Notes: generated by a model not told the origin, from the sequence alone. Counted from the stretch's first letter, positions 1 through 9,387 are shown. The stretch: 64,000 nt of DNA from Pseudomonas ovata (GCF_003131185.1 NZ_QFFU01000004.1:285915-349914); one strand, 5' to 3'. Program-made: numbers and translations.

Positions 1-93
1 ACTTGAAAAGGGAGCGACCCTTTTCTGCGTCCTCCGCCTGGCCTGGCGAGATTGGGCCCAGCAACGCGGCTCGTGCTGAAACGGCAACAGACC

Positions 94-798
94 CTAGCGC
101 TGGATCACCTTCATGCGCTCGGCCGATGAGGCGCTGAAGATCTCGGCGTAGCGCAGGGTCGCATTGGCGTGCTCGCGCATGATTGCCTCGGCGCGGGCAC
201 CCTGGCGATTGACCAGCGCGTCGACGATCGAGTGATGCTGCATGTGCGCGTAGTTGAAGCGGCGGTATTCGCGGGCCATGTCGTGACGGTCGATGGCCAG
301 AGCGCTGACCGAGGCAAACGGCAGATGGTCGTTGCGCGCCAGGGCGTCGGCAATCGCCGGATTGCCACTGCCTTCGACGATGATCTGGTGAAAGCGCATG
401 TTCAGGTCGTGATAGGTCTCAAGGTCGTCCTCGGTCACATACCCTTTGTCGAACAGCGCATCGCCCTCGGCGAGGCAGGTGTGCAGTTGCGCACAGGCCT
501 CGGCGCTCAGGCCACGCTCGGCGCTTTGCCGGGCGGCCAGGCCTTCCAGCACACCGCGCACTTCCACGGCCCCGGCGATGTCCTGGGGGCTGACCGAGCG
601 CACCTGAAAGCCACGCCCCCCATGGCGCACCAGCAGCCCTTCCTGCTCCAGGGTGCGAAACGCAATGCGCACCGGCATGCGCGACACCCCGAACAACTCG
701 GCGGTGGGCACTTCCATCAGTCGCTCGCCGGCCGCCAGTTCGCCCGAGGCGATCATCTTGCGCAGCGCAACCAGCACGGTCTGGCCGGGCTTGTTCAT
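94..798 (-). CDS. GntR/FCD-family transcriptional regulator
   Basis: A 234-residue regulator. The N-terminal third (about residues 5-70) reads as a GntR winged helix: a recognisable turn-helix around residues 26-50 (AELFGVSRMPVRIAFRTLEQ) is followed by the wing GLLVRHGGRGFQV. Residues 75-220 are all-helical and fit an FCD ligand-binding domain, with the spaced Asp/His residues that bind a metal or an organic acid in that family (for example RFHQIIVEGSGNP and HHSIVDAL). It lies 67 bp downstream of the acyl-CoA dehydrogenase gene on the same strand, so it may be the last gene of the ferulate operon or a separately transcribed local regulator. FCD regulators usually sense small organic acids; the ligand here cannot be read from sequence. 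The family call is firm and the target is inferred. Confidence 0.85.
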   Translation of the reverse strand: MNKPGQTVLVALRKMIASGELAAGERLMEVPTAELFGVSRMPVRIAFRTLEQEGLLVRHGGRGFQVRSVSPQDIAGAVEVRGVLEGLAARQSAERGLSAEACAQLHTCLAEGDALFDKGYVTEDDLETYHDLNMRFHQIIVEGSGNPAIADALARNDHLPFASVSALAIDRHDMAREYRRFNYAHMQHHSIVDALVNRQGARAEAIMREHANATLRYAEIFSASSAERMKVIQR

Positions 799-865
799 CC
801 AGGCAGCTTCCAGTAGTCAAAGTGCCGCTATGGTAGCGCAGCCTGACGTGCTTGAGACCTGCCAG

Positions 866-2623
866 TCACCCCAGGAACGGCAACGTCGATCGGGCACTGT
901 GCAGCCCGGCCATGTGCCGGTCGGCTTCGGGCAGCAGCCAGGTGAAGAAAAACTGCGCGGTTTGCAGCTTTTCCAGACGCCGCGGATCGTCCTCGGCCAG
1001 GCCTTGCGCAACCCGTGCAGCCCGGGTCCAGGCAAAGGCCAGCAGGGTCAGGCCGCACAGCGGCAAAAAGCTGCCGGCGGCGCGATAGGGGTATTCGGCG
1101 TCCAGGGCCGTTTGCTCGACACACAGCTGCCAGGCCTGCTCCAGCGCCTGGCAACGCTGTTGCAAGCCCTCGCCCAATGCCTGGCACGCCGGTGATCCGG
1201 CGGCCAGCCGGGCTTCGTTGTCCAGGACCGCGAGCAGCTGTTGCAGCGCCTCGCCGTTGTCGCCCAGCACCTTGCGCAGTAACAGGTCGTTGGCCTGAAT
1301 TTCGTTACTGCCTTCGTAGATCATGGCGATGCGGCTGTCACGCAGGGTCTGTTCGATGGCGAACTCGCCGACATAGCCATAGCCGCCGAACACTTGCAGC
1401 GCCTGGCTGGCCAGATAAAAGCCGCGCTCGGTAAAGAACGCCTTGATGATCGGCGTCAGCAGGCCGGTCAATTGGGTGGCCTGGGCACGGGCCGCCGGGG
1501 TGGCGCCGTGGTCGGCCTGGTCGAGCAGGTGCCCGACCCAGTAACCCAGGGCGCGCAGGCCTTCGCTGCTGGCGCGCAGTTCCAGCAGGGTACGGCGCAT
1601 GGCCGGGTGATAGTGCAGCGGGTCGGCGGCGCTGGCGGCCACGCCCGGTGGCCGGCACGGTGCGCGCATCTGCCGGCGCTCGGCAGCGTACTGGCGGGCG
1701 TTCTGCCAGGCCGCCTCGGCATGTCCCAGACCTTGCAGACCGACATGCAGGCGCGCCGAGTTCATCATCACGAACATGGCCGCCAGCCCTTGGTTCGGCT
1801 GGCCGATCAGCCAGCCCTGAGCCTGCTCGAACACCAGCGAACAGGTGGCGCTGCCCTTGATGCCCATCTTGTGCTCGATGCCGTCGCAGCGCACGGCGTT
1901 CAGACGGCCGTCGTCCAGCCGCCTGGGCACCAGAAACAGTGAAATGCCGCGGCTGCCGACCGGCGCGTCCGGCAGTCGCGCCAGCACCAGGTGCAGGATG
2001 TCATCACACAGGTCGTGCTCGCCGCCGGAAATGAACAGTTTGTTGCCGCTCAGCGCATGACTGCCATCGGCCTGCGGCTGAGCGCGGCTGCGCAACAGGC
2101 CGACGTCGCTGCCGGCCTGCGGTTCGGTCAGGCACATGGTCGCCAGGGCCTGGCCGCTGACCAGGTCAGGCAGGTAGCGCTCCTGAATCCACTGCGGCGC
2201 GTGCGCCTGCAAACACAGGCAGGCGCCCTGCACGATGCCGGTGTACATGGCCCAAGCGTGGTTGCTGGCGTAGAGCATTTCCTGCAAGGCGGCGTCGAGC
2301 ACCTGCGGCAGGCCCTGCCCACCGTGCTGTTCGCTGCATGCCAGTGCCGGCCAGCCGCCCTCGACCCAGGCGCGGTAGGCGGCCTTGAAGCCTTCAGGAG
2401 TGCTGACGTTGCCGTCTTCGAAGCGACAGCCCTGGCGATCACCGCTGGCATTGAGCGGCACCAGCACGTCCTGGCAGAACAGACCGGCCTGTTCCAGCAC
2501 CTGACTGGCCAGAGACGCATCGAGAAAACCGAACGCCTCGCTGTGCTGCCAGGTGGCCGGGGCGTCGAGCCAGTGCTCGATCACGAACTGCATGTCACGC
2601 AACGGTGGCTGGTAGTGCCACAT
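866..2623 (-). CDS. acd: Acyl-CoA dehydrogenase of the ferulate cluster
   Basis: A 585-residue FAD-dependent acyl-CoA dehydrogenase. The flavin-binding stretch TMCLTEPQAGSDVG is near residue 162, and the C-terminal region carries IYEGSNEIQ, the position of the usual catalytic Glu segment. The start is set by AAAGGAGA at 2628-2637 just ahead of the ATG at 2623; the reading frame stays open upstream only because it runs into a REP element. The gene follows the thiolase gene after a 242-bp gap that contains a REP doublet, so coupling to the upstream genes may be weakened. In Pseudomonas ferulate clusters the equivalent gene (acd) accompanies aat, fcs, vdh and ech, where it was proposed to serve beta-oxidation of the feruloyl-CoA side chain. 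The true substrate is inferred from context. Confidence 0.85.
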   Translation of the reverse strand: MWHYQPPLRDMQFVIEHWLDAPATWQHSEAFGFLDASLASQVLEQAGLFCQDVLVPLNASGDRQGCRFEDGNVSTPEGFKAAYRAWVEGGWPALACSEQHGGQGLPQVLDAALQEMLYASNHAWAMYTGIVQGACLCLQAHAPQWIQERYLPDLVSGQALATMCLTEPQAGSDVGLLRSRAQPQADGSHALSGNKLFISGGEHDLCDDILHLVLARLPDAPVGSRGISLFLVPRRLDDGRLNAVRCDGIEHKMGIKGSATCSLVFEQAQGWLIGQPNQGLAAMFVMMNSARLHVGLQGLGHAEAAWQNARQYAAERRQMRAPCRPPGVAASAADPLHYHPAMRRTLLELRASSEGLRALGYWVGHLLDQADHGATPAARAQATQLTGLLTPIIKAFFTERGFYLASQALQVFGGYGYVGEFAIEQTLRDSRIAMIYEGSNEIQANDLLLRKVLGDNGEALQQLLAVLDNEARLAAGSPACQALGEGLQQRCQALEQAWQLCVEQTALDAEYPYRAAGSFLPLCGLTLLAFAWTRAARVAQGLAEDDPRRLEKLQTAQFFFTWLLPEADRHMAGLHSARSTLPFLG

Positions 2624-2659
2624 GGCAATCTCCTTTGCCCAATGAAGGTTGAAGCTGCT

Positions 2660-2809
2660 GTAGGAGCGCGCTTGCCCGCGACCGGCTGCGTAGCAGTCGT
2701 AAATTTGCAGCGTTTCAAAGATTTTGAATGTGTTCACAGCCGTAGATTTGTGGCGTTTCAGAGAGTTTGCGAGCGCTGCGCACTCGGTCGCGGGCAAGCG
2801 CGCTCCTAC
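2660..2809. repeat. Long REP doublet (type I), inside the ferulate operon
   Basis: Two head-to-head REP arms (GTAGGAGCGCGCTTGCCC... and its reverse complement at the far end) enclose about 100 bp of AT-richer sequence. One inner end carries CGGCTGCGTAGCAGTCG and the other GAGCGCTGCGCACTCGG, each able to form a small hairpin. The core holds AAATTTGCAGCGTTTC and ATTTGTGGCGTTTC, motifs shared with the other copies in the window. It occupies most of the gap between aat and acd. Confidence 0.85.
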
Positions 2810-2865
2810 GGGCGGTGAATTTAATAGCCAATGAAATCAATACGTTATTTTTTGATGAGAGCGGG

Positions 2866-4107
2866 TCAGCGGTGCCAGTCGGGGTTTTCGATGAGCATCG
2901 CCATGCCCTGTCCGCCGCCCACGCAGGCCGCGGCAATGCCATAGCGCAGATTGTGGTCGCGCAACTGGCGGGCCAGGGTCAGGACCAGGCGCAGGCCGCT
3001 GGCAGCCAGCGGATGCCCCAGGCCAATCGAACCACCGCGGCGGTTGAGCCGCTCGCTGTCGAGCTCCAGCGCACGGGCCACAGCCAAGACCTGGGCGGCC
3101 TGGGCTTCGTTGATTTCCAGCAGGCCGATGTCGTCCAGGTGCAGCCCGCTGCGTTGCAGCAACAGGCTGATGGCCGGCGCCGGACCGATGCCCATGTGCT
3201 CCGGGGCCACGCCGACCACCGCACTGGCGCGCAGATGCGCCAGCACCGGGCGGCCGAAGGCCGAAACCGGCCCGACCAGCGCCGCCGCTGCGCCATCGAC
3301 CACCGCGCAACTGTTGCCGGCCGTCTGCACACCGCCCTCGTGCACGGCGCGCAACCGCGCCAGCGACTCCAGGCTGCTGGCACGCGGATGGCTGTCCTGC
3401 TCGACGCTGTCGACGCCACGCGGCAGATCAATACCGCGCGGCTGATAGCCGTCCAGTTCGAAGCGCTCGCGGGTCACGCTGAGGATTTCATCAGCCAGCC
3501 AACCGCTGGCCTGGGCTTGCAGGGTCAACTGATGGCTGCGCAGGGCATAGCGGTCCACGGCATCGCGCGGCAGGTCGTAATGCCGGGCCAGGCGGTCGGC
3601 GGTGGCGATCATGTCAATGCCGGGCGCCGGATCGTGCAGCGCCTCCCAGAGAAAATCCTTGAACTGCACCCCCGCGCCAAGCTTGAAGCCGTCGCGGTGG
3701 GTGTAGGCAGCAATGGGGTTGCGCGACATGGATTCGGCCGCCACACACAGCGCCAGTTGCGTGCCCTCGCCCACTTGCAGCGCGGCCTGGCGCAGCAGTT
3801 CGAAACCGGTGGCGCAGATGCGCTGTACACCCAGCGCCGGTACATTCAGCGGCACACCGCTGTACAGGCCGATGTGCCGGGGCAGCAGATAAGCATCGAA
3901 GCTGGCTTGAGCCATGGCGCCGGCCAGTACGCTGTCGACCTGGGCGCCGTCGAGCCCGGCGCGGGCCAACACCCCGCGACCGGCCTTGATTCCCAGGTCG
4001 ATGGGCGAGACCTGCGCCAGCGCGCCGCCCAGGTCGACCCACGGCGTGCGCACCGCGTCGAACAGCGCGACATCGCTGAACGTCGAGTACTGGCCGGCGC
4101 CGCTCAT
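2866..4107 (-). CDS. aat: Acetyl-CoA C-acyltransferase (beta-ketothiolase) of the ferulate cluster
   Basis: A 413-residue thiolase. The N-terminal half holds the nucleophile region RICATGFE (about residue 88), where the Cys would carry the acyl group; the C-terminal half carries GGSIGLGHPLAASG with the catalytic His and ends with ACVGGGQG with the second catalytic Cys. The start codon overlaps the fcs stop codon as ATGA (4104-4107), a sign of translational coupling. Its place next to fcs, ech and vdh matches the aat gene of Pseudomonas ferulate clusters. With the dehydrogenase gene it could complete a beta-oxidative alternative to side-chain cleavage by Ech; whether that route operates cannot be told from sequence. 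Confidence 0.88.
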   Translation of the reverse strand: MSGAGQYSTFSDVALFDAVRTPWVDLGGALAQVSPIDLGIKAGRGVLARAGLDGAQVDSVLAGAMAQASFDAYLLPRHIGLYSGVPLNVPALGVQRICATGFELLRQAALQVGEGTQLALCVAAESMSRNPIAAYTHRDGFKLGAGVQFKDFLWEALHDPAPGIDMIATADRLARHYDLPRDAVDRYALRSHQLTLQAQASGWLADEILSVTRERFELDGYQPRGIDLPRGVDSVEQDSHPRASSLESLARLRAVHEGGVQTAGNSCAVVDGAAAALVGPVSAFGRPVLAHLRASAVVGVAPEHMGIGPAPAISLLLQRSGLHLDDIGLLEINEAQAAQVLAVARALELDSERLNRRGGSIGLGHPLAASGLRLVLTLARQLRDHNLRYGIAAACVGGGQGMAMLIENPDWHR

Positions 4108-5990
4108 GCCGGCGCCCCGACGGCCAGCGTACCGGCACGCAGAAGGGTGTCATCCTGGCCGCGATACAACGCCTCGACCTGGGCGGCACGCCACTGCAAC
4201 ACGGCGCGCTGGTTGATCGAGCCCTTGTCGGTGATCTCGCCACGGTCGATGGACGGCGGCTCGACCAGCAGCGCGATCCATTCCAGGCGGCTGGCGTTGC
4301 CGGTGGCGTCGGCATTCAGGCGCTGCAGCCAGGCGGCGAACCACTGGCGTACCGGGGCACTGGCCAGCACCTCGGCATCGCGGGCCTCGGTGCCGAGCCC
4401 GGCCAGTCGACGGCAGTCATGCAGGCGCGGGAACACCAGCGCGCCGAGGCATTCGCGGTCCGGTGCGGTGACCACGATGTCCTGCACATACGGCGAGCCT
4501 TCGAGCACCGCCCGGTTGCGCAGCGGGCCGACACTGACGAACACCCCGGACGACAACTTGAAGTCCTCGGCAATGCGCCCGTCGAACATCAGTCCCAGTT
4601 GCGGATCGGCCGGGTCGGCCAGCTTCAGGGCATCGCCCGAGCAGTAGTAACCCTCGCTGTCGAACGCCTCTGCAGTCTGCTGCGCCGAGCGCCAGTAGCC
4701 GGGCATGATGTGCGGCCCGCGAAAGCGCCCTTCCAGCTTGCCGTCCACCGGCACCAGGCGCACTTCGCAGCCCGGCGCCGGCAGACCGATGTAGCCGGCC
4801 TGCGACAGGGGGCCGGTGGTAAAAGTGCACGACGGCGAAGCTTCGGTCATGCCCAGCCCGGCCATCATGCGGATGCGCTCGCCGCAATGCTGTTCGGCAA
4901 CCCGGTCGAGGCGGTCCCAGATGCTTTGTGACAGGCCGGCGGCGGCAAAGAAAAACAGCTTCATGCGCGCAAAGAACCGCTCGCGCAACTCGGCGTCCTG
5001 CTCCAACGCGTTGACCAGCTCTTCCCAGCCCTTGGGCACGGTCAGGTAAGCGGTGGGCGAAATCTCCTTGAGGTTGCGCAGGGTCTCGGCAAAGCCCTGC
5101 GGCGTCGGCTTGCCGTTGTCCAGATAGAAGGTGCCGCCGTTGTACAGCACGATGCCCAGGTTATGGCTGCCACCGAAGGTGTGGTTCCACGGCAGCCAGT
5201 CGACCAGCACCGGCGGCTCCTCGCCAAACACCGGGAAGGTCTGCAACAGCATCTGCTGATTGGCGCAGAGCATGCGCTGGGTGGTGACCACCGCCTTGGG
5301 CAGCTTGGTGGAGCCGGAGGTAAACAGGAACTTGGCAATGGTGTCGGGACCGGTGGCGGCAAAGGCAGCCTCGGCCTCGGCACCGCCGGGCTGTTCGAGC
5401 AAACGGGCAAAGGACGTCACGGTTCGGCCGGGCAGCTCGCCGCGCACGCTGATCACGGCCACGTCGGCCGGCAGCACGGCATCAATGGCTTTCTGGTAGT
5501 GGCTGGTATCGCTGACGAACACCAGGCCCGGTTGCAGCACCTCGCACACATGGCGCAGCTTGGCGAAATCCTGTGACAGCAGCGAGTAGGCCGGCGACAC
5601 CGGGCAATAGGGGATCCCGGCGTACATCGCGCCCAGGGCGATCTGCAGGTGTTCGATGTCATTGCCCGACAACAGCGCCAGCGGCCGCTCGGCCGACAGG
5701 CCATAGCCGAGCAGGTGCTGGGCAATGGCCCGCACGTCATCGAGCATCCGCGCGTAGCTGACTTCGCGCCAGCCGCCCTGCGGGTCGCGGGCGGCGATAA
5801 AGGTCTGGTCGGGGCGCACCTCGGCCCAGTGCAGCAGGCGGTCGAGCAGGCGGTCCGGCCGCTCGGCCAGCGGTTCCAGGGCGCGCATGTGCAGCACGCC
5901 ATCTGCTTCGGTCACCTGCACGGCGGGATGGCCGATGGACACCTGGCGGTAACGCGCCGGGTTCGTCCGGGCGATTGCGGGTTGGTTCAC
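4104..5990 (-). CDS. fcs: Feruloyl-CoA synthetase
   Basis: An AMP-binding-superfamily ligase of about 628 residues that activates ferulate (and usually p-coumarate and caffeate) with ATP and CoA. The P-loop-like motif [12 protein letters not shown] lies near residue 215 and the adenylation motif GLGMTEASP near residue 385. The C-terminal half contains the GYYCSGD and FDGR hinge segments. The order ech-vdh-fcs-aat-acd identifies the enzyme. Start choice: an in-frame ATG exists at 6005 but lacks a good ribosome site. The GTG at 5990 has GGAGG at 5999-6003 with an 8-nt spacer, so the GTG is preferred; the ATG would add five residues. The stop overlaps the aat start. Confidence 0.9.
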   Translation of the reverse strand: MNQPAIARTNPARYRQVSIGHPAVQVTEADGVLHMRALEPLAERPDRLLDRLLHWAEVRPDQTFIAARDPQGGWREVSYARMLDDVRAIAQHLLGYGLSAERPLALLSGNDIEHLQIALGAMYAGIPYCPVSPAYSLLSQDFAKLRHVCEVLQPGLVFVSDTSHYQKAIDAVLPADVAVISVRGELPGRTVTSFARLLEQPGGAEAEAAFAATGPDTIAKFLFTSGSTKLPKAVVTTQRMLCANQQMLLQTFPVFGEEPPVLVDWLPWNHTFGGSHNLGIVLYNGGTFYLDNGKPTPQGFAETLRNLKEISPTAYLTVPKGWEELVNALEQDAELRERFFARMKLFFFAAAGLSQSIWDRLDRVAEQHCGERIRMMAGLGMTEASPSCTFTTGPLSQAGYIGLPAPGCEVRLVPVDGKLEGRFRGPHIMPGYWRSAQQTAEAFDSEGYYCSGDALKLADPADPQLGLMFDGRIAEDFKLSSGVFVSVGPLRNRAVLEGSPYVQDIVVTAPDRECLGALVFPRLHDCRRLAGLGTEARDAEVLASAPVRQWFAAWLQRLNADATGNASRLEWIALLVEPPSIDRGEITDKGSINQRAVLQWRAAQVEALYRGQDDTLLRAGTLAVGAPA

Positions 5991-6006
5991 GTGCTGTTCC
6001 TCCATC

Positions 6007-6030
6007 GAGACCGGCCCTGCGGGCGGTCTC
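6007..6030. other. Hairpin in the vdh-fcs spacer
   Basis: Inverted repeat GAGACCG / CGGTCTC with a 10-nt loop, between vdh and fcs. There is no T-run on the transcribed strand, so it is not a classical terminator. It may be an mRNA processing or stability element that tunes fcs against vdh. Confidence 0.4.
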
Positions 6031-6096
6031 TGGCTGTCGCCTTATTGTTGTCAGGGGTAGCCTTTACCGAAGGCCGCCCGGGCTCGGATCGACCGC

Positions 6097-7545
6097 TTAA
6101 ATGGGGTAGTGGCGCGGGCCGTTCTGCAGCGTGACCCAGCGCAACTGGGTGAAGAAGTCGATCGAGGCGCTGGCGCCAAAGCTGCCGTAGCCGCTGGACT
6201 TGACCCCGCCGAAAGGCATTTGCGCCTCGTCGTGCACGGTCGGGCCGTTGATGTGGCAGATGCCCGATTCGACCCGCTGGGCCAGCGCCAGGGCGCGGCC
6301 GGTGTCGCGGCTGAAGATGGCCGACGACAGGCCGAATTCCGAATCGTTGGCCAGGCGCAGCAGGGCTTCATCGCCGTTGGCACGCACCACCACGGCCACC
6401 GGGCCGAAGGATTCCTCGCGGTACAGGCGCATCCGGTCGGTCACGTGATCAAGCAGGGTCGGTTGCAGAATGCTGCCTTCACACTGCCCGCCTGCCACCA
6501 GGGTGGCGCCGTGGCTGACGGCATCGTCGATCAGGCCCAGAATGCGCTCGCCGGCACGCACGTCGACCAGCGAGCCGAGCACCGAGGCCGGATCGTCCGG
6601 GTGACCGGCGTGCAGGGTAGCGATCTTGGCGGTGAGCCTGGCGACGAAGTCATCGGCGACCTTGTCGTCGACGATCAGCCGCTCGGTGGACATGCAGATC
6701 TGCCCCTGGTTGAAGTACGCGCCGAAGGCGGCGGCTTCGACGGCGGCATCCAGGTCGGCATCGTCGAGCACGATGAACGGCGCCTTGCCGCCCAGCTCCA
6801 GCAATGCCGGCTTCAGGTGGCGCGCCGACAGTTCGCCGACAATGCGCCCGACATGGGTAGAACCGGTGAAGTTGACCCGACGCACGGCCGGGTTGGCGAT
6901 CAGCCGCTCGACAATGGCCGGGGCGTCGGCCGGGGCATTGCTGATGACATTGACCACGCCGTCGCCCAGGCCGGCTTCATGCAGGATCTGGCCGATCAGG
7001 CGGTGCACGGCGGGACTCAGCTCCGAGGCCTTGAGCACCACGGTGTTGCCGCACGCCAGCGGCATGGCGATGGCACGGGTGGCAAGAATCACCGGGGCGT
7101 TCCAGGGCGCGATGCCCAGCACCACGCCGCACGGCTGGCGCAGCGCCATGGCGAAGCTGCCGGGCATGTCGGAGGGGATGACCTGCCCGGTGATCTGGGT
7201 GGTCATGGAGGCGGCTTCGCGCAGGATATTGGCGGCCAGCTTGACGTTGAAGCCATACCAGTTGGCCATCGCCCCGGTTTCACCGGCAGCGGCAATGAAG
7301 CGCGCACTGTTGGCCTGCAATTGTTCGGCAGCCTTGAGCAAGCGCGTGCGCCGCTCGTTGGGCGCCAGCGCCGACCAGGCCGGAAAGGCCGCCTGGGCCG
7401 CCGCCACGGCGGCATCGGCGTCTTCGAGGGTGGCGGCGGCCACCGTCGAGACGACTTCGCCGGTCACAGGGTTGCGGCGTTCGAAGGTTCGACCGTCGCC
7501 GGCAGGGCGCGATTGCCCGCCGATCAGCAAGGGCACGTCGAGCAT
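6097..7545 (-). CDS. vdh: Vanillin dehydrogenase
   Basis: A 482-residue NAD(P)-dependent aldehyde dehydrogenase that oxidises vanillin to vanillate, the step after Ech. Visible motifs: the Rossmann region with APWNAPVILATRAIA, the Gly-rich turn FTGSTHVGRI, the general-base Glu in LELGGKAPF (near residue 250), and the catalytic Cys in NQGQICMSTER (near residue 285). The C-terminus has PFGGVKSSGYG. It sits between ech (88-bp gap) and fcs (hairpin gap), which sets the substrate; by sequence alone it could be another benzaldehyde-type dehydrogenase. The ATG is preceded by GAGG at a 7-nt spacing. Confidence 0.92.
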   Translation of the reverse strand: MLDVPLLIGGQSRPAGDGRTFERRNPVTGEVVSTVAAATLEDADAAVAAAQAAFPAWSALAPNERRTRLLKAAEQLQANSARFIAAAGETGAMANWYGFNVKLAANILREAASMTTQITGQVIPSDMPGSFAMALRQPCGVVLGIAPWNAPVILATRAIAMPLACGNTVVLKASELSPAVHRLIGQILHEAGLGDGVVNVISNAPADAPAIVERLIANPAVRRVNFTGSTHVGRIVGELSARHLKPALLELGGKAPFIVLDDADLDAAVEAAAFGAYFNQGQICMSTERLIVDDKVADDFVARLTAKIATLHAGHPDDPASVLGSLVDVRAGERILGLIDDAVSHGATLVAGGQCEGSILQPTLLDHVTDRMRLYREESFGPVAVVVRANGDEALLRLANDSEFGLSSAIFSRDTGRALALAQRVESGICHINGPTVHDEAQMPFGGVKSSGYGSFGASASIDFFTQLRWVTLQNGPRHYPI

Positions 7546-7633
7546 GGTGATTCCTCTTTATTGTCTTTATCGGGAATACGGGTAATGCACAGGCGGGTCT
7601 GGCGAAGGGCACGCAGCCCCTCGCCCGCCAGGT

Positions 7634-8464
7634 TCAGCGCTTGTAGGTCTGCAGGCCCGGCTTGATGCTCTTGTCGTCCAGGAACTGCTTCATGCCCTGC
7701 TCGCGGCCGCCTTCGGTGTCCAGCAGGCGCGACTGGTCGAGCTTGGCGTACAGGTAGTCTTCGCTCTGCTCCCAGGTCAGTTCACGGCAGCGCTTGAAGC
7801 CATGCTTGGCAGCACGCAGCACGACCGGGTTCTTCTCCAGCAGGTTACGCGCCAGCTCGACAGTGGTCTCGCGCAGTTGCGCCAGCGGCACGCTTTCGTT
7901 GACCAGGCCCATTTCGGCGGCCTTTTTTCCGCCGAAGGTCTTGCCGGTCATGATGTAGTACAGCGACTGGCGGTGGCCTACGGTGTCAGCCATGGCCTTG
8001 CTGACCAGGTTGCCCGGCGGGATGCCCCAGTTGATTTCCGACAGGCCGAAGGTGGCTTCGTCGGCGCAGATCGCCAGGTCGCAGGCCACCAGCGGGCTGA
8101 AGCCGCCACCGAAGCACCAGCCGTTGACCATGGCGATGGTCGGCTTGCTGTACATGCGCAGCAGTTTCCATTGCCATTGCGACGCTTCGCGGCGGATCTT
8201 CTCTTGCAGGATCTCAGGGCCGGAGTCGGTCTCGCGGAAGTATTCCTTGAGGTCCATGCCCGCCGTCCACGACTCGCCGGCACCGGTCAGCACCAGCACA
8301 CCCGCGTCGGCGTCCTGCTCCAGGGTTTCCAGCACGTCGATCATTTCCCGGTTCAGGGTCGGGCTCATGGCGTTGCGTTTTTCCGGGCGATTGAGGATGA
8401 CCCAGGCAATGCCTTCTTCGATCTCGACCTTGACGGTGCTCCAGCGGCCTTCGTAGTTGCTCAT
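7634..8464 (-). CDS. ech: Feruloyl-CoA hydratase/lyase (enoyl-CoA hydratase/aldolase)
   Basis: A 276-residue crotonase-fold enzyme. It hydrates feruloyl-CoA and then cleaves the product to vanillin and acetyl-CoA; p-coumaroyl-CoA gives 4-hydroxybenzaldehyde in the same way. Family features seen: SWTAGMDLKEYF (acyl-CoA-binding/oxyanion strand), the second oxyanion segment GWCFGGGFSPLVACDLAI, and FGLSEINWGIPPG, which carries the Glu typical of this hydratase/lyase subgroup. It is the first gene of the operon, reading from a promoter that overlaps the FerR palindrome, with GAGAG as the ribosome site. Confidence 0.93.
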   Translation of the reverse strand: MSNYEGRWSTVKVEIEEGIAWVILNRPEKRNAMSPTLNREMIDVLETLEQDADAGVLVLTGAGESWTAGMDLKEYFRETDSGPEILQEKIRREASQWQWKLLRMYSKPTIAMVNGWCFGGGFSPLVACDLAICADEATFGLSEINWGIPPGNLVSKAMADTVGHRQSLYYIMTGKTFGGKKAAEMGLVNESVPLAQLRETTVELARNLLEKNPVVLRAAKHGFKRCRELTWEQSEDYLYAKLDQSRLLDTEGGREQGMKQFLDDKSIKPGLQTYKR

Positions 8465-8522
8465 GGTGGCTCTCTTGTTCTGTGTGGGGGCTTGTGCGGA
8501 TGGCCTTTGGGCCGTTGAACAA

Positions 8523-8551
8523 AAATTAGCCTGAGAAAATAGTTATGTCAA
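8523..8551 (-). promoter_or_regulatory. sigma70-type promoter of ech
   Basis: On the minus strand TTGACA (plus-strand 8546-8551) is followed after exactly 17 bp by TAATTT (8523-8528). The -35 box is a perfect consensus, and the ech start lies 58 bp downstream of the -10. The -35 box lies in the centre of the palindrome described next, which explains repression by occlusion. Confidence 0.72.
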
Positions 8552-8560
8552 TTAACTATT
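8538..8560. promoter_or_regulatory. Probable FerR operator palindrome
   Basis: AATAGTT, 9 bp, AACTATT: a perfect 7-bp inverted repeat lying across the -35 box of the ech promoter, in the divergent spacer between ech and the MarR-type gene. Size and symmetry suit a MarR dimer. In such systems the hydroxycinnamoyl-CoA product of Fcs usually releases the repressor; that ligand is assumed here, not seen. Confidence 0.68.
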
Positions 8561-8691
8561 AATCAAATTAACCAGACATTTTCGTGCCCGGCGCAGGTCG
8601 GGAAAAATTCGTGGTGAGTGGAGATAGCCATGACGCGGCAATCCCGGCAAACTGCATAGCCTTGTTAACTGACTCAATCAGGACTTGCCTC

Positions 8692-9183
8692 ATGGCCAAG
8701 CTTTCCACTGCTGCTCTTCCCCGCGATGCCGTGCCAGGCGATGCCGACGCTCCGCTGCCGCTGGATGCAGCGCTGGACGACCTGATCGGCTATGCCCTGC
8801 GCCGGGCGCAGCTCAAGCTGTTCCAGAACCTGATTGCGCAACTGGCGGTGCATGACTTGCGTCCGGCGCAGTTCTCGGCGCTGGCGATCATTGACCACAA
8901 CCCCGGCCTGATGCAGGCCGACCTGGCCCGGGCACTGGCCATCGAGCCGCCGCAGGTGGTGCCGCTGCTCAACAAGCTCGAGGGCCGGGCGCTGGCGGTG
9001 CGGGTGCGCTGCAAGCCGGACAAGCGTTCATACGGGATCTTCCTGAGCAAGACCGGTGAGGCCCTGCTCAAGGAATTGAAGCAGATCGCCGTGCAGAGCG
9101 ACCTGGACTCCACCGCCGCACTGAACGACACCGAGCGCGAGCAACTGCTGGGGCTGCTGCGCAAGGTTTATCAGAACGCTTGA
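8692..9183 (+). CDS. ferR: MarR-family repressor of ferulate catabolism
   Basis: A 163-residue MarR-type regulator. A dimerisation helix is followed by a winged helix: LRPAQFSALAIIDHNPGLMQ, the recognition region EPPQVVPLLNKLEGRALAVR, and the wing RCKPDKRSYGIFLS. It is divergent from ech, as ferR is in Pseudomonas fluorescens BF13, where FerR is a MarR-type regulator of ech-vdh-fcs. The ATG at 8692 gives a normal N-terminus and length; an in-frame GTG at 8584 would add 36 residues with no homologous look and would cover the promoter region. Autoregulation through the shared palindrome is likely but inferred. Confidence 0.85.
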   Translation: MAKLSTAALPRDAVPGDADAPLPLDAALDDLIGYALRRAQLKLFQNLIAQLAVHDLRPAQFSALAIIDHNPGLMQADLARALAIEPPQVVPLLNKLEGRALAVRVRCKPDKRSYGIFLSKTGEALLKELKQIAVQSDLDSTAALNDTEREQLLGLLRKVYQNA

Positions 9184-9242
9184 TGCGCGCAAGCCCTCAA
9201 AAACAAAATAACTTGTTGATTTTATTGGTTATTGAATTCTGT

Positions 9243-9351
9243 GTAGGAGCGCGCTTGCCCGCGACTGGGCGCGAAGCGGCCATAAAAATTGATTAAACGC
9301 CACAAATTTACGACTGCTGCGCAGCCGGTCGCGGGCAGAGCGCGCTCCTAC
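9243..9351. repeat. Long REP doublet (type II)
   Basis: 109 bp between ferR and the porin gene. REP arms face each other; the left inner end reads TGGGCGCGAAGCGGCC and the right inner end GACTGCTGCGCAGCCGG. The core AATTGATTAAACGCCACAAATTT is almost identical, in reverse complement, to the copy at 46093-46201. Confidence 0.85.
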
Positions 9352-9387
9352 GGGATTTACGTCATGCCTTGCGATTCATGCTGCACC

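Noticed and set aside
2660..2809. tRNA-like or small-RNA gene in the hairpin-rich gap
   Set aside because: The same sequence recurs at many sites with REP arms; it is a repeat element, with no cloverleaf or conserved tRNA boxes.
2767..4647. 626-codon plus-strand frame opposite the thiolase and fcs genes
   Set aside because: Antisense shadow of GC-rich codon usage; the minus-strand products are full-length recognisable enzymes.
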